Origin: UBA7672 sp965279205
GTDB taxonomy: Bacteria > Pseudomonadota > Alphaproteobacteria > Caulobacterales > Hyphomonadaceae
Assembly (NCBI GenBank): GCA_965279205.1
Contig: OZ257144.1
Span: forward strand, 3,782,001-3,846,000
Reading direction: 5' to 3'
DNA length: 64,000 nucleotides
Every line of letters starts with the position of its first letter. The stretch's first letter is position 1. This document shows positions 34,053-43,156 of the stretch, one piece after another. A program made the position numbers and the translations under genes. The notes below the pieces were generated by a model that saw nothing but the letters and a program-made list of their open reading frames with translations, searched no databases and was not told the DNA's origin.

Positions 34053-34394
34053 ATGACCTACATCGTCACCGACGCCTGCATCCGGTGCAAATACATGGAC
34101 TGCGTGGAAGTCTGTCCGGTGGACTGCTTCTACGAAGGGGAGAACTTTCTCGTCATTCACCCTGAGGAATGCATCGATTGCGGGGTCTGCCAGCCCGAGT
34201 GCCCGGTCGAGGCCATCGTGCCCGACACCGAGGATGACGCCGACGGCAAGTGGCTGAAACTAAACACAGATTACGCGAAAGTCTGGCCGAACATTACCGT
34301 CAAGGGAACCGCCCCTGCCGATGCAGACGACTACGCCAAGGTAAAGGGTAAGCTGGCGACCCTGTTTTCGCCCAAGCCAGGGACCGGAATCTGA
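34053..34394 (+). CDS. fdxA: ferredoxin FdxA (seven-iron type)
   Basis: This 113-residue cytosolic electron carrier has two cluster motifs. CIRCKYMDCVEVCPVDCF carries one cluster, probably [3Fe-4S] with the second Cys position modified. CIDCGVCQPECPVEAI carries a [4Fe-4S] cluster. The C-terminal extension (KWLKLNTDYAKVWPNITVKG) is typical of Azotobacter-type FdxA. It lies upstream of carD, as in many alphaproteobacteria. A perfect 6+1+6 palindrome GAACGTGACGTTC (33980-33992) and a TTGACT precede it. Confidence 0.95.
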   Translation: MTYIVTDACIRCKYMDCVEVCPVDCFYEGENFLVIHPEECIDCGVCQPECPVEAIVPDTEDDADGKWLKLNTDYAKVWPNITVKGTAPADADDYAKVKGKLATLFSPKPGTGI

Positions 34395-34602
34395 GGCGAA
34401 ATGCCGCGACAACACGCGGATTTGGCCTGATTTGCTTCGTCGCACTGCAGCAACGAGTTGAAATTCCTTACAATTGTGCTAAGGGTAAGCCTCGCCGACG
34501 GGCGAGCTAAAAAACGCAACAGGTCAGGCTACTTGGTCGCACACCTATGAGTGGGCGGTCCGGAAGTCGTGACACTATTTGCGAGTAAGAGGTGATCCAA
34601 GC

Positions 34603-35127
34603 ATGACGAAGAAGCAGCCGGCAAAAGTCGTTGAAGGTCTCTTCAATATTGGCCAGCATGTGGTCTATCCCGCCCACGGCGTAGGCCGTGTGACGGGCGT
34701 CGAGACCCAGCAAGTCGCCGGCATGAAGCTCGAAGTGTTTGTCGTGGCTTTCGAGCAGGACAAGCTGATCCTGCGCGTTCCGACTGCCAAGGCCGCATCC
34801 TCCGGCATGCGTGCGCTCGCCTCCACCCGTATTGTGGGTGACGCCCTCAAGACACTCGGCGGCCGCGCGCGCATCAAGCGCACCATGTGGTCGCGTCGCG
34901 CCCAGGAATACGAAGCGAAAATCAATTCGGGCAACCTGATCTCCATCGCCGAGGTCGTCCGCGACCTGCACCGCGCTGGCGACCAGCCGGACCAGTCCTA
35001 TTCCGAGCGTCAGCTCTATGAATCGGCGCTGGACCGCATGGCCCGCGAACTGGCGGCTGTGGAAAACATCAAGCACGCCGAAGCCGTGGAAAAGCTGTCC
35101 AAGTCGCTCGCCAAGCGCGCGGCCTGA
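34603..35127 (+). CDS. carD: CarD/CdnL-family RNA polymerase-binding regulator
   Basis: This 174-residue regulator binds the RNA polymerase beta subunit and stabilises open complexes at rRNA and housekeeping promoters. The N-terminal Tudor-like RNAP-interaction domain (FNIGQHVVYPAHGVGRVTGV, VFVVAFEQDKLILRVPTAKA) is followed by a helical DNA-contacting domain (TMWSRRAQEYEAKINSGNL, AEVVRDLHR). In Caulobacter, CdnL ties biosynthesis to nutrient state. The ATG at 34603 has AGAGGTGA upstream. A strong terminator follows. Confidence 0.93.
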   Translation: MTKKQPAKVVEGLFNIGQHVVYPAHGVGRVTGVETQQVAGMKLEVFVVAFEQDKLILRVPTAKAASSGMRALASTRIVGDALKTLGGRARIKRTMWSRRAQEYEAKINSGNLISIAEVVRDLHRAGDQPDQSYSERQLYESALDRMARELAAVENIKHAEAVEKLSKSLAKRAA

Positions 35128-35179
35128 AAAGCCCCCGACAGGGGTGAGGACTAACCAGACCGGCTTCCAGGACATTGGC

Positions 35180-35215
35180 GGGGTGTCCCTTTGCAGGGAC
35201 GCCCCGTTTCTTTTT
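35180..35215 (+). terminator. carD intrinsic terminator
   Basis: GGGGTGTCCC (35180-35189) pairs with GGGACGCCCC (35196-35205) over ten pairs (one G-T), loop TTTGCA, followed by GTTTCTTTTT. It separates carD from rpoH. Confidence 0.92.
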
Positions 35216-35296
35216 GCACCTGCAACGGCCGAAGCCCTTTCCGGGACACCGCCGGAGTCTATTTCCGTCCTATTCAGCGAAATTTGGAGGGGAGCG

Positions 35297-35321
35297 GGAA
35301 CCGCCCCCAAGCCGGCGGGTT
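35297..35321 (+). promoter_or_regulatory. candidate EcfG-type general-stress promoter upstream of rpoH
   Basis: GGAAC (35297-35301), 16 bases, then GGTT (35318-35321). The alphaproteobacterial EcfG/SigT consensus is GGAAC-N16/17-CGTT; one base differs. It lies about 80 bases before the rpoH ATG, a plausible promoter distance. Confidence 0.45.
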
Positions 35322-35401
35322 TAATCCGTCGGGCGAGGGTCATGTCCTCGGTCGGGCGCGCATGTTCCGCGCCGCGTGTGGGGCAAATTCTGGAGCCGCC
35401 T

Positions 35402-36289
<888 letters not shown>

Positions 36290-36295
36290 TCGGCA

Positions 36296-37114
36296 TCAGG
36301 CCAGCTCAACCTGCGCCCAGTGCGTGATGCGGATTTTTGGGTCGCCACCGGAAACCACGTCGCGCGTATCGATTCGTCCGCGCACGCGCAGTCTGGAGCC
36401 CACCGAGAGCGCCAACGTGTCCGGCGCGCCGAGCCTTTGGCCCACATCGAACCTGATTCCGCCGCGCGCCAGGTACGCCTCTCCATCACCAGCGATCTCG
36501 CCCAGCGCCGCTACCGCTCCCTCCACGACTGCATAGTTCGGAGCACTTTGCAGATCGTCCAGCTCACGCACGCGCCAGTGCTCCAGCGCCCACAGTCCTC
36601 GCTTGGCCGTACGCGCCTCAGCCTCGAGCGCCAGCAGTTTCCTTGCGCGCCTGGAATTGTCGGGCCAGCTCCGCACGCGCGCTGCGCCCTGCCGGATGGC
36701 CATACCATTGAGCCAGACATCGCCGCCTGTTTCATCACTTGCAATCACATGCGCCAGCGCGCGGCCATAGTCATCGCGGCTGAGACCGCCATACCAGAGC
36801 CGCGCCTGCCGCCCGAGCGCGACCGCCGTCAACAGATCCCGCGCTTCCGCTGCCCAGGGTTCGTCCAACCGGCCGTCATAGCCGGGCGCCGGCGCCTCGA
36901 CTTCGACCAGCCGGACCCGCAAGCCGGTATCCAGCCCCAGGACGTCGCCATCCGTGATACGCGCGACACGTCCGCGCTCGCCTTCGGCAAGGTCGGCCTG
37001 TGCGCTGCACCCGGCGACAAGCCCGGCGACCCCCAGCGCAACGCGCCGCCGGGTCCAGCCAGCCCATTGTCCCTGTTGTGCAAGCCCCACCCGCGCCCCC
37101 TTGGCGTGAACCAT
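36296..37114 (-). CDS. exported thermonuclease-family (SNase-like) protein
   Basis: This 272-residue protein starts with an Arg-rich, hydrophobic signal (GWTRRRVALGVAGLVAGCSA) carrying a lipobox VAGC; the RRR hints at Tat export. The SNase-like fold shows RITDGDVLGLDTGLRVRLVE, DDYGRALAHVI and IRQGAARV, matching the usual R...YGR catalytic framework, though the active-site Glu is not certain. A C-terminal part (VVEGAVAALGEIAGDGEAYL) resembles the OB-like tail of such proteins. The ATG at 37114 avoids overlap with the tRNA gene at 37198. Confidence 0.8.
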   Translation of the reverse strand: MVHAKGARVGLAQQGQWAGWTRRRVALGVAGLVAGCSAQADLAEGERGRVARITDGDVLGLDTGLRVRLVEVEAPAPGYDGRLDEPWAAEARDLLTAVALGRQARLWYGGLSRDDYGRALAHVIASDETGGDVWLNGMAIRQGAARVRSWPDNSRRARKLLALEAEARTAKRGLWALEHWRVRELDDLQSAPNYAVVEGAVAALGEIAGDGEAYLARGGIRFDVGQRLGAPDTLALSVGSRLRVRGRIDTRDVVSGGDPKIRITHWAQVELA

Positions 37115-37197
37115 AGAAAGGCCCGGCAAAACGGCAATCGGCAAGGCGCTCAGGGCGTCTGGCGACCCCCGCCATTTGAAGGCATAAGGCTCCCGCC

Positions 37198-37274
<77 letters not shown>

Positions 37275-37453
37275 TTTCCTAGCCACAGCGGGCCTTGCCC
37301 AGATACGGCACGCCGTGTGCCGTCCCCGAACATGAGATGTAGTTAACTTCTGCCCGCGTCAGCGCGCGGCGCCAGCAGGCGTTGCGCGGAATTTGCAGCC
37401 CCCTTAGAAGAATTGCTGCAAAGCCGCGAAACTTGGGGCGGCAGGACCGGTTG

Positions 37454-38512
37454 ATGGACTTTCTTTCGGGCATTTTCAAAGCGCTGGGCGAAGCCTGGGC
37501 GTCGATCGAATCGACCCTGACAGGCTCGCCCCAGCTGGCTGGCATCGGCGTTCTGCTCGGGCTCGGAGCCGTCTTCGCGCTGGCCGTGCTCGGCCTTGCC
37601 AGCCTCGTGCGCCTGGCGCTTGGCGTGCGCCGCGCGGCGCTCGCCTCCTCAGTCAAGCGCACCAACGACATGGGCGCGCGCGTGCTGGTGGTTCGCGGTG
37701 GCGGCGGACGCCGCAGCGCGATCGCCGGCTTCCTCAACCGTGCGGTCGACACTTACCTGAAAGACTACATGTTTGGCGGGCCGTTCCGCGTGATCCCCTA
37801 TCCCGGCAGCGTCGATGGCGATGACGCCGCCGACAAGCTGATGAAACGCACCGACGCCGATCTCGTGCTGTGGTCCGAATCTCCGCGCGGATCGCGCGGC
37901 GTGGCGCGCATCCTCAGCCGCCCGTCCAACACATTCGAGCAGCAGCGTCCGGCCGTGACGCTTGCCATGCCCAGGGAGAAATCCAGCTGGGACGAGGCGC
38001 TGTGCCGCGCGATGGCCTATGCCGCCGCCAAGCAGTTCCGTCCGGCCCTGGGCCGCCCGCAGGATTTCCGCGCCGAGCGCCTGCAGCCGGTTGTCGAATC
38101 CCTGCTCTCCATCCTTCAGCAGAAACCCAAGGCCGACCCCGCCCTGCTTGCAGAGATCGTTGACGATGCCTCCGCCGGCGCGCTGCAGCTGGCTTTTGCT
38201 GGCGACGACAGCTGGATCGACCGCTCGGTCGACAATGCCCGCTCGACGCTGTCCGAGATCAACCGCTCGGTCGCGCCGGATCGCTGGATCGCCGCCAACA
38301 TCACGCTCGGCCGCGCGCTGCGCCTGAAAGCCGAAAAGCGCTTCGACCCCGTGATGCTGCGCGAAGGCATTGCTCACCTGACCGAAGCGCTCGAAGCCCT
38401 GCGGTCGGAACCGCGCCTGAAGCTGGCTGAATCGGCGGCGCAGGCGATTGGCGAAGCCCAGAAGCTTCTGGGCACGCGCCGCAAGTTCTCGATTTCCGGC
38501 GGTGGCCTCTAG
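37454..38512 (+). CDS. membrane-anchored protein of unknown function
   Basis: This 352-residue protein has a hydrophobic segment at about residues 30-60 (LAGIGVLLGLGAVFALAVLG, then SLVRLALGVRR) and a large, probably cytosolic domain. RVLVVRGGGGRR looks like a beta-strand and glycine loop, and DADLVLWSESPRGSR follows. The C-terminal half is helical (WIAANITLGRALRLKAEKRF) and could hold TPR-like repeats. I cannot name a family. Its TAG stop interlocks with the TAG of the convergent SET gene in the sequence CTAG. Confidence 0.75.
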   Translation: MDFLSGIFKALGEAWASIESTLTGSPQLAGIGVLLGLGAVFALAVLGLASLVRLALGVRRAALASSVKRTNDMGARVLVVRGGGGRRSAIAGFLNRAVDTYLKDYMFGGPFRVIPYPGSVDGDDAADKLMKRTDADLVLWSESPRGSRGVARILSRPSNTFEQQRPAVTLAMPREKSSWDEALCRAMAYAAAKQFRPALGRPQDFRAERLQPVVESLLSILQQKPKADPALLAEIVDDASAGALQLAFAGDDSWIDRSVDNARSTLSEINRSVAPDRWIAANITLGRALRLKAEKRFDPVMLREGIAHLTEALEALRSEPRLKLAESAAQAIGEAQKLLGTRRKFSISGGGL

Positions 38513-39021
38513 GCCGCTTTCGCCAGAACCACTTCCACCTTCGGCAGAACCGTGGGTGGAATGGCCCTCGTAGCAGGCGTTTTCGCTTCGGGCGGCTTTG
38601 CAGCCGTGACCTTAGCCGCTTTCGCAACACAGGCCACACAGCGGCAGCGGTCACCGATATAGGCTTTGAAATAGACCTTGCCGTAATCGTAGGTCAGCTC
38701 GTCGCCGGGCTTGATGTTGCGGATAGCATGGATCCACACGCGGCCGCGATGGACCGTCGCCTCGCAATTGGGACGGCAGGAATGGTTGACGTATCGCGCC
38801 GTGTTGGACGGGATCCAGCCATCGATCGTTGTGTCGTTGCCGAGGTCGAACAGGAATTTGGACCGAGAGGTCCGGTCCTCGCCATCCTTGAGCTTGCGGC
38901 CGGTGTATTCGATCACGCAGGCGCCATTCGGGATCGCGGTCCGGGTGAACAGGCCCCGGCCTGCGCTGGCGCGCCTCACCGCGAAGTCGAACTTGCCCGG
39001 CCTGTGCTTCGCAGATGGCAT
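38509..39021 (-). CDS. SET-domain protein (putative protein lysine methyltransferase)
   Basis: This 170-residue protein consists mainly of a SET domain. Visible blocks are SAGRGLFTRTAIPNGACVIE, YTGRKL, the catalytic NHSCRPNCEA, ELTYDYG, and a post-SET-like Cys cluster CRCVACVAKA. The SAM-binding and Tyr elements are all present, so activity is plausible. The tail is Lys/Ala/Pro-rich. SET proteins were first described in eukaryotes but occur in many bacteria; the target in this organism is unknown. GAGGA lies upstream of the ATG. Confidence 0.9.
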   Translation of the reverse strand: MPSAKHRPGKFDFAVRRASAGRGLFTRTAIPNGACVIEYTGRKLKDGEDRTSRSKFLFDLGNDTTIDGWIPSNTARYVNHSCRPNCEATVHRGRVWIHAIRNIKPGDELTYDYGKVYFKAYIGDRCRCVACVAKAAKVTAAKPPEAKTPATRAIPPTVLPKVEVVLAKAA

Positions 39022-39103
39022 CGCTGTGATTGTTCCTCGGAGACGAAGGGCGGTCTTTCACAGCAACCGTAGCGAGACCGCAAGAGGCTTCTTGCGCGGA
39101 TGA

Positions 39104-39163
39104 ATGAAAAAGACGGACGTGCGTTCCGCAGTGTCGCGAATTCGACACGTCCGTCTTTTTCAT
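39104..39163. terminator. long perfect hairpin between YjhX-like and SET genes
   Basis: ATGAAAAAGACGGACGT (39104-39120) and ACGTCCGTCTTTTTCAT (39147-39163) are perfect inverted repeats; one more G-C pair extends the stem to 18. A/T runs at the base make it a bidirectional terminator. The 26-base loop region contains a competing inner stem GTGTCG/CGACAC. Confidence 0.85.
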
Positions 39164-39166
39164 CAG

Positions 39167-39424
39167 TCACTGGTTGTCGACCTGCGCCCGGACGGCCGCG
39201 AGACCTTCGCGGGTCACGCGATAGGGGCCGCCGCCCTCGCTGCGGATGAACCGTCGCTTGCGCAGCTTGCGGAAGACGCCAAGCGTGCAGTCCGCCAGCC
39301 TCCATCCGTCGCGTGTGATGCAGTCGACGGCGATGATGTCGCCGCTGTCGTCCTTGTACTGGTTGATGCGCCCGCCTTGCGCGAGCGCGTGCAGCGTTCG
39401 CTGCTCGTACTTCGAGATGTTCAC
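39167..39424 (-). CDS. YjhX-family (UPF0386) protein, putative toxin
   Basis: This 85-residue protein is closely similar in pattern to E. coli YjhX: MNISKYEQRTLHALAQGGRI, then ITRDGWRLADCTLGVFRKLR, and GGPYRVTREGLAAVRAQ. The fold is probably a winged helix. YjhX has been proposed as a toxin paired with the acetyltransferase-like YjhQ; no such partner is adjacent, so it would be an orphan. It starts at a GTG. A strong hairpin terminator follows. Confidence 0.85.
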   Translation of the reverse strand: MNISKYEQRTLHALAQGGRINQYKDDSGDIIAVDCITRDGWRLADCTLGVFRKLRKRRFIRSEGGGPYRVTREGLAAVRAQVDNQ

Positions 39425-39668
39425 TTGGATTCGCCTGGTCTGAACGGGATGCGGTCCGCGGCCGGTGCGGCGGCGGGTCGTCCAGCGCGAGCGGCGGCCT
39501 CAGCTGGTCAGCGATTCAAGGATCACTGGCCAGGACGGTGCGGCTCACGAAGCGAAGGCAATCTCGAATGGCATCCACTGTCTCCTTGATGGAGAAGGCG
39601 CGGGATATGGCGATCTCTGCCGCAGACGTCAATCGCCTTCCGTTCACGGCGCCGCTTGACTTGCCGGA

Positions 39669-39703
39669 TTACAGGCGTAACTTGATATCAGATTACAGGT
39701 GTA
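39669..39703. promoter_or_regulatory. twin BlaI-type operators upstream of the blaI-like gene
   Basis: TTACAGGCGTAA (39669-39680) and TTACAGGTGTA (39693-39703) are near-identical, dyad-symmetric boxes of the TACA-N2-TGTA kind bound by BlaI/MecI repressors. They are 24 bases apart centre to centre, and the second ends two bases before the regulator's ATG. AGGTG in the second box would double as the ribosome site. Confidence 0.7.
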
Positions 39704-39705
39704 CC

Positions 39706-40080
39706 ATGACGCAGATCTCGGAAGCCGAATCGCAAATCATGGAAGCGCTCTGGCGCAAGGAGCCGCTTTCGGGCGAGCAGATCTTCGCCAAGGTCGGCCC
39801 GGCCAATGACTGGGCGCCGGCGACCGTGAAGACGCTGATCACCCGCCTTCTGAAGAAGAAGGCCGTCGCCGGGTCAAAGGGCGCCGATGGTTATGTCTAT
39901 CGCCCCCTGATCGCCCGCGCCGCCTGGGTGCAGTCGGAAAGCCAGGGGCTGCTCGACCGGTTGTTCAAGGGCGAAGTCGCCCCACTGGTGGCGCATTTTG
40001 CTGAGAACGAGAAACTCTCGGCCAAGGACGTTCGCCAGCTCAAGGCGCTGATCGCGAAGATCGAGGAGGACGAGACATGA
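39706..40080 (+). CDS. BlaI/MecI/CopY-family repressor
   Basis: This 124-residue winged-helix repressor shows ISEAESQIMEALWRKEPLSG, WAPATVKTLITRLLKKKAVA, and DGYVYRPLIARAAWVQSESQ, where BlaI proteins are cleaved by their sensor peptidase. A C-terminal dimerisation helix follows (LSAKDVRQLKALIAKIEEDE). It is coupled by ATGA to the M56 peptidase gene and preceded by twin operators, so it likely represses its own operon. The ATG at 39706 gives the standard family N-terminus; upstream ATGs lie before the operators. Confidence 0.92.
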   Translation: MTQISEAESQIMEALWRKEPLSGEQIFAKVGPANDWAPATVKTLITRLLKKKAVAGSKGADGYVYRPLIARAAWVQSESQGLLDRLFKGEVAPLVAHFAENEKLSAKDVRQLKALIAKIEEDET

Positions 40081-41012
40081 CCGCCTTCCTCCTGGAAATG
40101 ATCGAGGCGAACCTCGCGGCGGCGGCTGCTATCTTCATCGCGCTGGTTTCGCGCAAGCACGTCCTTCGCCTGCTCGGCCCCGGCGCCGCCTATCTGCTCT
40201 GGGCGATCGTTCCGGTCGCAATGCTGGCGACCCTGCTTCCCGCCCGCACCGTGCTGGTCAACATGCCCCTGCTGCCGCAGGGCGAGAACGCGACGCTCTC
40301 CGTGATCGCAGATATCACCCTCCTCGTCTGGTTGATGGGCGCCGGGATGATGACGGTGCAGATGGTGAAGCGCCAGCGCCTGTTCATGGCCGATGTCGAT
40401 CTGGGCGAAGCAGGTCCCGCCGTTGTCGGCTTCTTCCGCCCCTATGTGGTGACACCGTCCGATTTCACCAGTCGGTTCGACATCCACGAACGGAAACTGA
40501 TCCTCGCGCACGAACAGGTGCACATCGAGCGGCACGATGCACGGATCAATGCCTTCGTGGCGCTGGCCCGTTGCCTCTTCTGGTTCAACCCGCTGATCCA
40601 TTCCGGCGCCAAGGCGATGCGCGCCGACCAGGAGCTGTCGTGCGATGCGATCGTGATGCAGCGCCGGCCGAAGGCGCGCCGGGTCTATGCCGAGACCCTG
40701 CTGAAGACGCAGCTGGCCGCCCGGCCGCTGCCTGTTGGCTGCTACTGGCCCGCTAGTAAGGAGCATCCGCTGGCCGAGCGGATCGGGATGCTGGCCCGCT
40801 CGCCCTTCTCCGACGGACGCCGTCTGGCTGCCGCGATGACCGCCGTGCTGCTGATCGGTGGCGGAGGCTTTGCGGCCTGGGCGGCGCAGCCGGCTCGGGA
40901 GATCGTCGAAGAAGTCGAAGTCTACGTGCCTTTCGAACCGCTCGCTCCTGGCGCGCGGCTGACAGCAACAGACGCGCTGGAGGAATCCATGGCCGCAACG
41001 CCGCCGTCCTGA
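40077..41012 (+). CDS. M56-family (BlaR1/MecR1-like) membrane metallopeptidase
   Basis: This 311-residue integral membrane zinc peptidase has hydrophobic segments near 10-25, 35-57, 72-93 and 250-275. The zinc site HEQVHIERHD (HExxH) lies near residue 145, followed by FNPLIHSGAKAMRADQELSCD, a family hallmark. The penicillin-binding sensor domain of true BlaR1 is absent; after the last helix only about 40 residues remain. It probably cleaves the BlaI-like repressor upon a signal. The following TonB-domain gene may supply the periplasmic part. Confidence 0.92.
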   Translation: MTAFLLEMIEANLAAAAAIFIALVSRKHVLRLLGPGAAYLLWAIVPVAMLATLLPARTVLVNMPLLPQGENATLSVIADITLLVWLMGAGMMTVQMVKRQRLFMADVDLGEAGPAVVGFFRPYVVTPSDFTSRFDIHERKLILAHEQVHIERHDARINAFVALARCLFWFNPLIHSGAKAMRADQELSCDAIVMQRRPKARRVYAETLLKTQLAARPLPVGCYWPASKEHPLAERIGMLARSPFSDGRRLAAAMTAVLLIGGGGFAAWAAQPAREIVEEVEVYVPFEPLAPGARLTATDALEESMAATPPS

Positions 41013-41069
41013 TCCACGTAGAGTCCCAGAGCCACACCACACAACTGACTCAAGCCATAGGAGGCCTCC

Positions 41070-41723
41070 TTGTACGAGGCAATGAGAGCCCGCGCGCCGA
41101 ATTCGACCAAGCTTGCCGGCGCGATGACGACCGTGCTGGTTACAACCGCTGTCGGCTACGCGCTGATGAACGGGCTCGGCGCGCAGATCGCGAAGGCGTT
41201 CGAGGAGCCGACCTTTCTCGCCAATGTCGAGCCATCGCCGAAGCCCGAAGAGCAGATCGAGAAGAAGGAGCTCGATACAGGCGTCACGCTCGAGGAGTCG
41301 AAGGTCTTCATTCCGGATCTCGATATATTCGTTGTCCGGGATGACGGTGATGACGTCATCCGCGGCAAGACCGGGCCAGGCGTTGGGACGGGCAAAGGCG
41401 GACCAGAGGTTGGAGTTGCGCCGTCTGCCAGACCGGTGCGCCTGTCGCCGAAGATGCTGCCGGCGGAGTCGCCGCCTTATCCGCTGCAATCGATACGCGG
41501 GAATGAGGAAGGACTCTCCCGGCTGGAGGTCTGCGTCGATGCGAGAGGGCGCGTGACCTCCGCCAGCATTGCCGCTTCCAGCAGCCACCCAAGGCTCGAC
41601 GATGCCGCCCTGAAATGGGTGCGCAGCGCACGGTTCAGGCCCGGATCAATCGATGGAAACCCGCAGGTGATGTGTGGCCACCCCGTTGATTACGAATGGA
41701 ACCTTGAACGCGTTCGCAAGTAA
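41070..41723 (+). CDS. TonB C-terminal-domain membrane-anchored protein
   Basis: This 217-residue bitopic protein has a membrane helix at about residues 16-40 (MTTVLVTTAVGYALMNGLG) and a Pro/Glu/Lys-rich linker (EPSPKPEEQIEKKELDTG). The TonB-like C-terminal fold includes YPLQSIRGNEEGLSRLEVCV, AALKWVRSARFRPGSIDG and VDYEWNLERV. A TTG start with AGGAGG just upstream is likely, with an ATG four codons later as alternative. Its place behind the M56 gene suggests a signalling rather than a siderophore-transport role. Confidence 0.85.
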   Translation: MYEAMRARAPNSTKLAGAMTTVLVTTAVGYALMNGLGAQIAKAFEEPTFLANVEPSPKPEEQIEKKELDTGVTLEESKVFIPDLDIFVVRDDGDDVIRGKTGPGVGTGKGGPEVGVAPSARPVRLSPKMLPAESPPYPLQSIRGNEEGLSRLEVCVDARGRVTSASIAASSSHPRLDDAALKWVRSARFRPGSIDGNPQVMCGHPVDYEWNLERVRK

Positions 41724-41731
41724 CAGATGAA

Positions 41732-41829
41732 GCCCTGTCCGCATCGGACAGGGCGTAGCCGGCACGCAAAGACGCCCCACGTCCAAGCCGGCTCGAAGCG
41801 CCTCATTCCTCCCCGGATGAGGCGCTTCG
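41732..41829. terminator. two hairpins in the convergent TonB/SDR gap
   Basis: Hairpin 1: GCCCTGTCC (41732-41740) with GGACAGGGC (41746-41754). Hairpin 2: CGAAGCGCCTCAT (41794-41806) with ATGAGGCGCTTCG (41817-41829), a perfect 13-pair stem followed by GCTTTCT. Together they can end transcription from both sides. Confidence 0.7.
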
Positions 41830-41841
41830 GCTTTCTGGAGA

Positions 41842-42681
41842 TCAGCGTGCGCCCTTCGCTCCGTCGATCACGCCTCGACGCAGGCGGACCATGCCGCGGA
41901 TCCAGCGGTCATAGTCGCCGGTCTTGCGCTGCATGTAGGTGAGGACCTGGGGATGCGGCAGGATGAGGAAGCTCTCAGCGGCGAGGCCTTCGACCACCGC
42001 ACCCGCAACCTGCTCGGGCGACAGCACGCCATCGACATTCTGCGACCCGGCGGCGCCGCCGAGCATGGGCGTGTCGACGGCTTGCGGACAGAGCAGAGAA
42101 ACACCGACGCCGTTTTCCTTCGTCGCGATGGCAAGGTGTTCGCCGAAGCCGATCGCGGCGTGCTTGGTGGTGGAGTACGGCGCCGAGCCGATCTGTGAGA
42201 GAAGGCCGGCTGCTGAAACGGTGTTGAGGAACCAGCCGGACTTGCGCGCGATCATGCCGGGGAGAGCGTGGCGCGCGGCATAGACATGCGCCATCACATT
42301 GACGCCCCAGGCCTGTTCCCATTTTGCGTTCGCGGGTGAGCCAGGATTGTCGATGTCGGGATCTGCGCCGCCGATGCCGGCGTTCGAGCAGAAGAGATCG
42401 ATGCGGCCATAAACATTTTCAGCGTGCTGCACGAGAGCTTTGACGTGATCCTCCTTGGTCACGTCGGCTGGTAAGTTCGAAATGTTGATGCCGTTCTTAA
42501 AGACATGAGGTGATTTGCCAGCGACTTCATGGAGCGACGCAGCTGTCTTGCTCAGGAGTTCCGCGTTGATGTCGGCCAGGACAAGGCCCGACGCGCCCTC
42601 CATAATAAAGCGCTCCGCCAGCGCCTTGCCGATCCCACTCGCCCCACCCGTGACGATGACGATCTTGTCCTTAACATTCAT
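41842..42681 (-). CDS. short-chain dehydrogenase/reductase (SDR)
   Basis: This 279-residue classical SDR has the cofactor motif VTGGASGIGKALAERF at the N-terminus and LVLADINAELLSK ending beta-2 in Asp (an NAD(H) preference is likely). It also shows SNAGIGG and the catalytic Ser-Tyr-Lys set in NTVSAAGLLSQIGSAPYSTTKHA. Substrate unknown. The ATG at 42681 follows GAGGACAGCG; a longer frame upstream lacks family similarity. Confidence 0.92.
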   Translation of the reverse strand: MNVKDKIVIVTGGASGIGKALAERFIMEGASGLVLADINAELLSKTAASLHEVAGKSPHVFKNGINISNLPADVTKEDHVKALVQHAENVYGRIDLFCSNAGIGGADPDIDNPGSPANAKWEQAWGVNVMAHVYAARHALPGMIARKSGWFLNTVSAAGLLSQIGSAPYSTTKHAAIGFGEHLAIATKENGVGVSLLCPQAVDTPMLGGAAGSQNVDGVLSPEQVAGAVVEGLAAESFLILPHPQVLTYMQRKTGDYDRWIRGMVRLRRGVIDGAKGAR

Positions 42682-42770
42682 CGCGCTGTCCTCGTGTTTG
42701 CGCCGGACCATGCCAGCGGGAATGCAGCAGCGGCAATAGGTGCGTTGTTTTGCTGGCCTCATCCACAGCT

Positions 42771-42864
42771 GTCATCTTCGGGATTGACCCGAGAATCCTT
42801 CTTTCCATCCAACAGCGCGGTTTTGGCGGGGAAGAAAGATCCTCGGCTCAAGCCGGAGCATGAC
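42771..42864. repeat. long palindromic hairpin repeat, copy 2
   Basis: Arms begin GTCATCTTCGGGATTGACCC and end CAAGCCGGAGCATGAC, with an inner CTTCTTTCC/GGGGAAGAAAG match. It shares the CCTTCTTTCCATCC segment with copy 1 (25164-25256), so the two are homologous beyond palindromy. Confidence 0.85.
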
Positions 42865-43156
42865 TCGTTGAGCGGGTCGCTCTTCAATTTCAAACACCAC
42901 CGACACCACCGGCAACACCGGCAACACTGGCGCCGATGATACCGGCGACACCGAGCCCTGAGATTCCGAAGCTTCGGCCGTTCTCGAACGCCGCCTCATG
43001 TCTGGGCGGAGGCAGTATCCATCAGGTGAGAGAGGCAGGGGATAACTTCAGACAGGATTTATTTTGTCCCACAGCGGATCGTGAAGTGGCCGAAGGAAAC
43101 GCGGCTTTGGGCGCGCGATATTCCACATATTCCGAGCGGGTCGGCTCCCTCAACGT
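42865..43156 (-). repeat. composite non-coding repeat core, copy B
   Basis: The minus strand aligns with 25257-25545. It contains TGTGGAATATCGCGC, GCTGTGGGACAAAATAAATCC, AAGTTATCC, CCGAAGCTTCGGAAT and the GGTGTTGCC minisatellite ending GGTGTTTGAAAT. In this copy palindromic hairpins flank the core on both sides. With them it fills the 669-base gap between 42682 and 43350, in which I see no gene. Confidence 0.8.
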
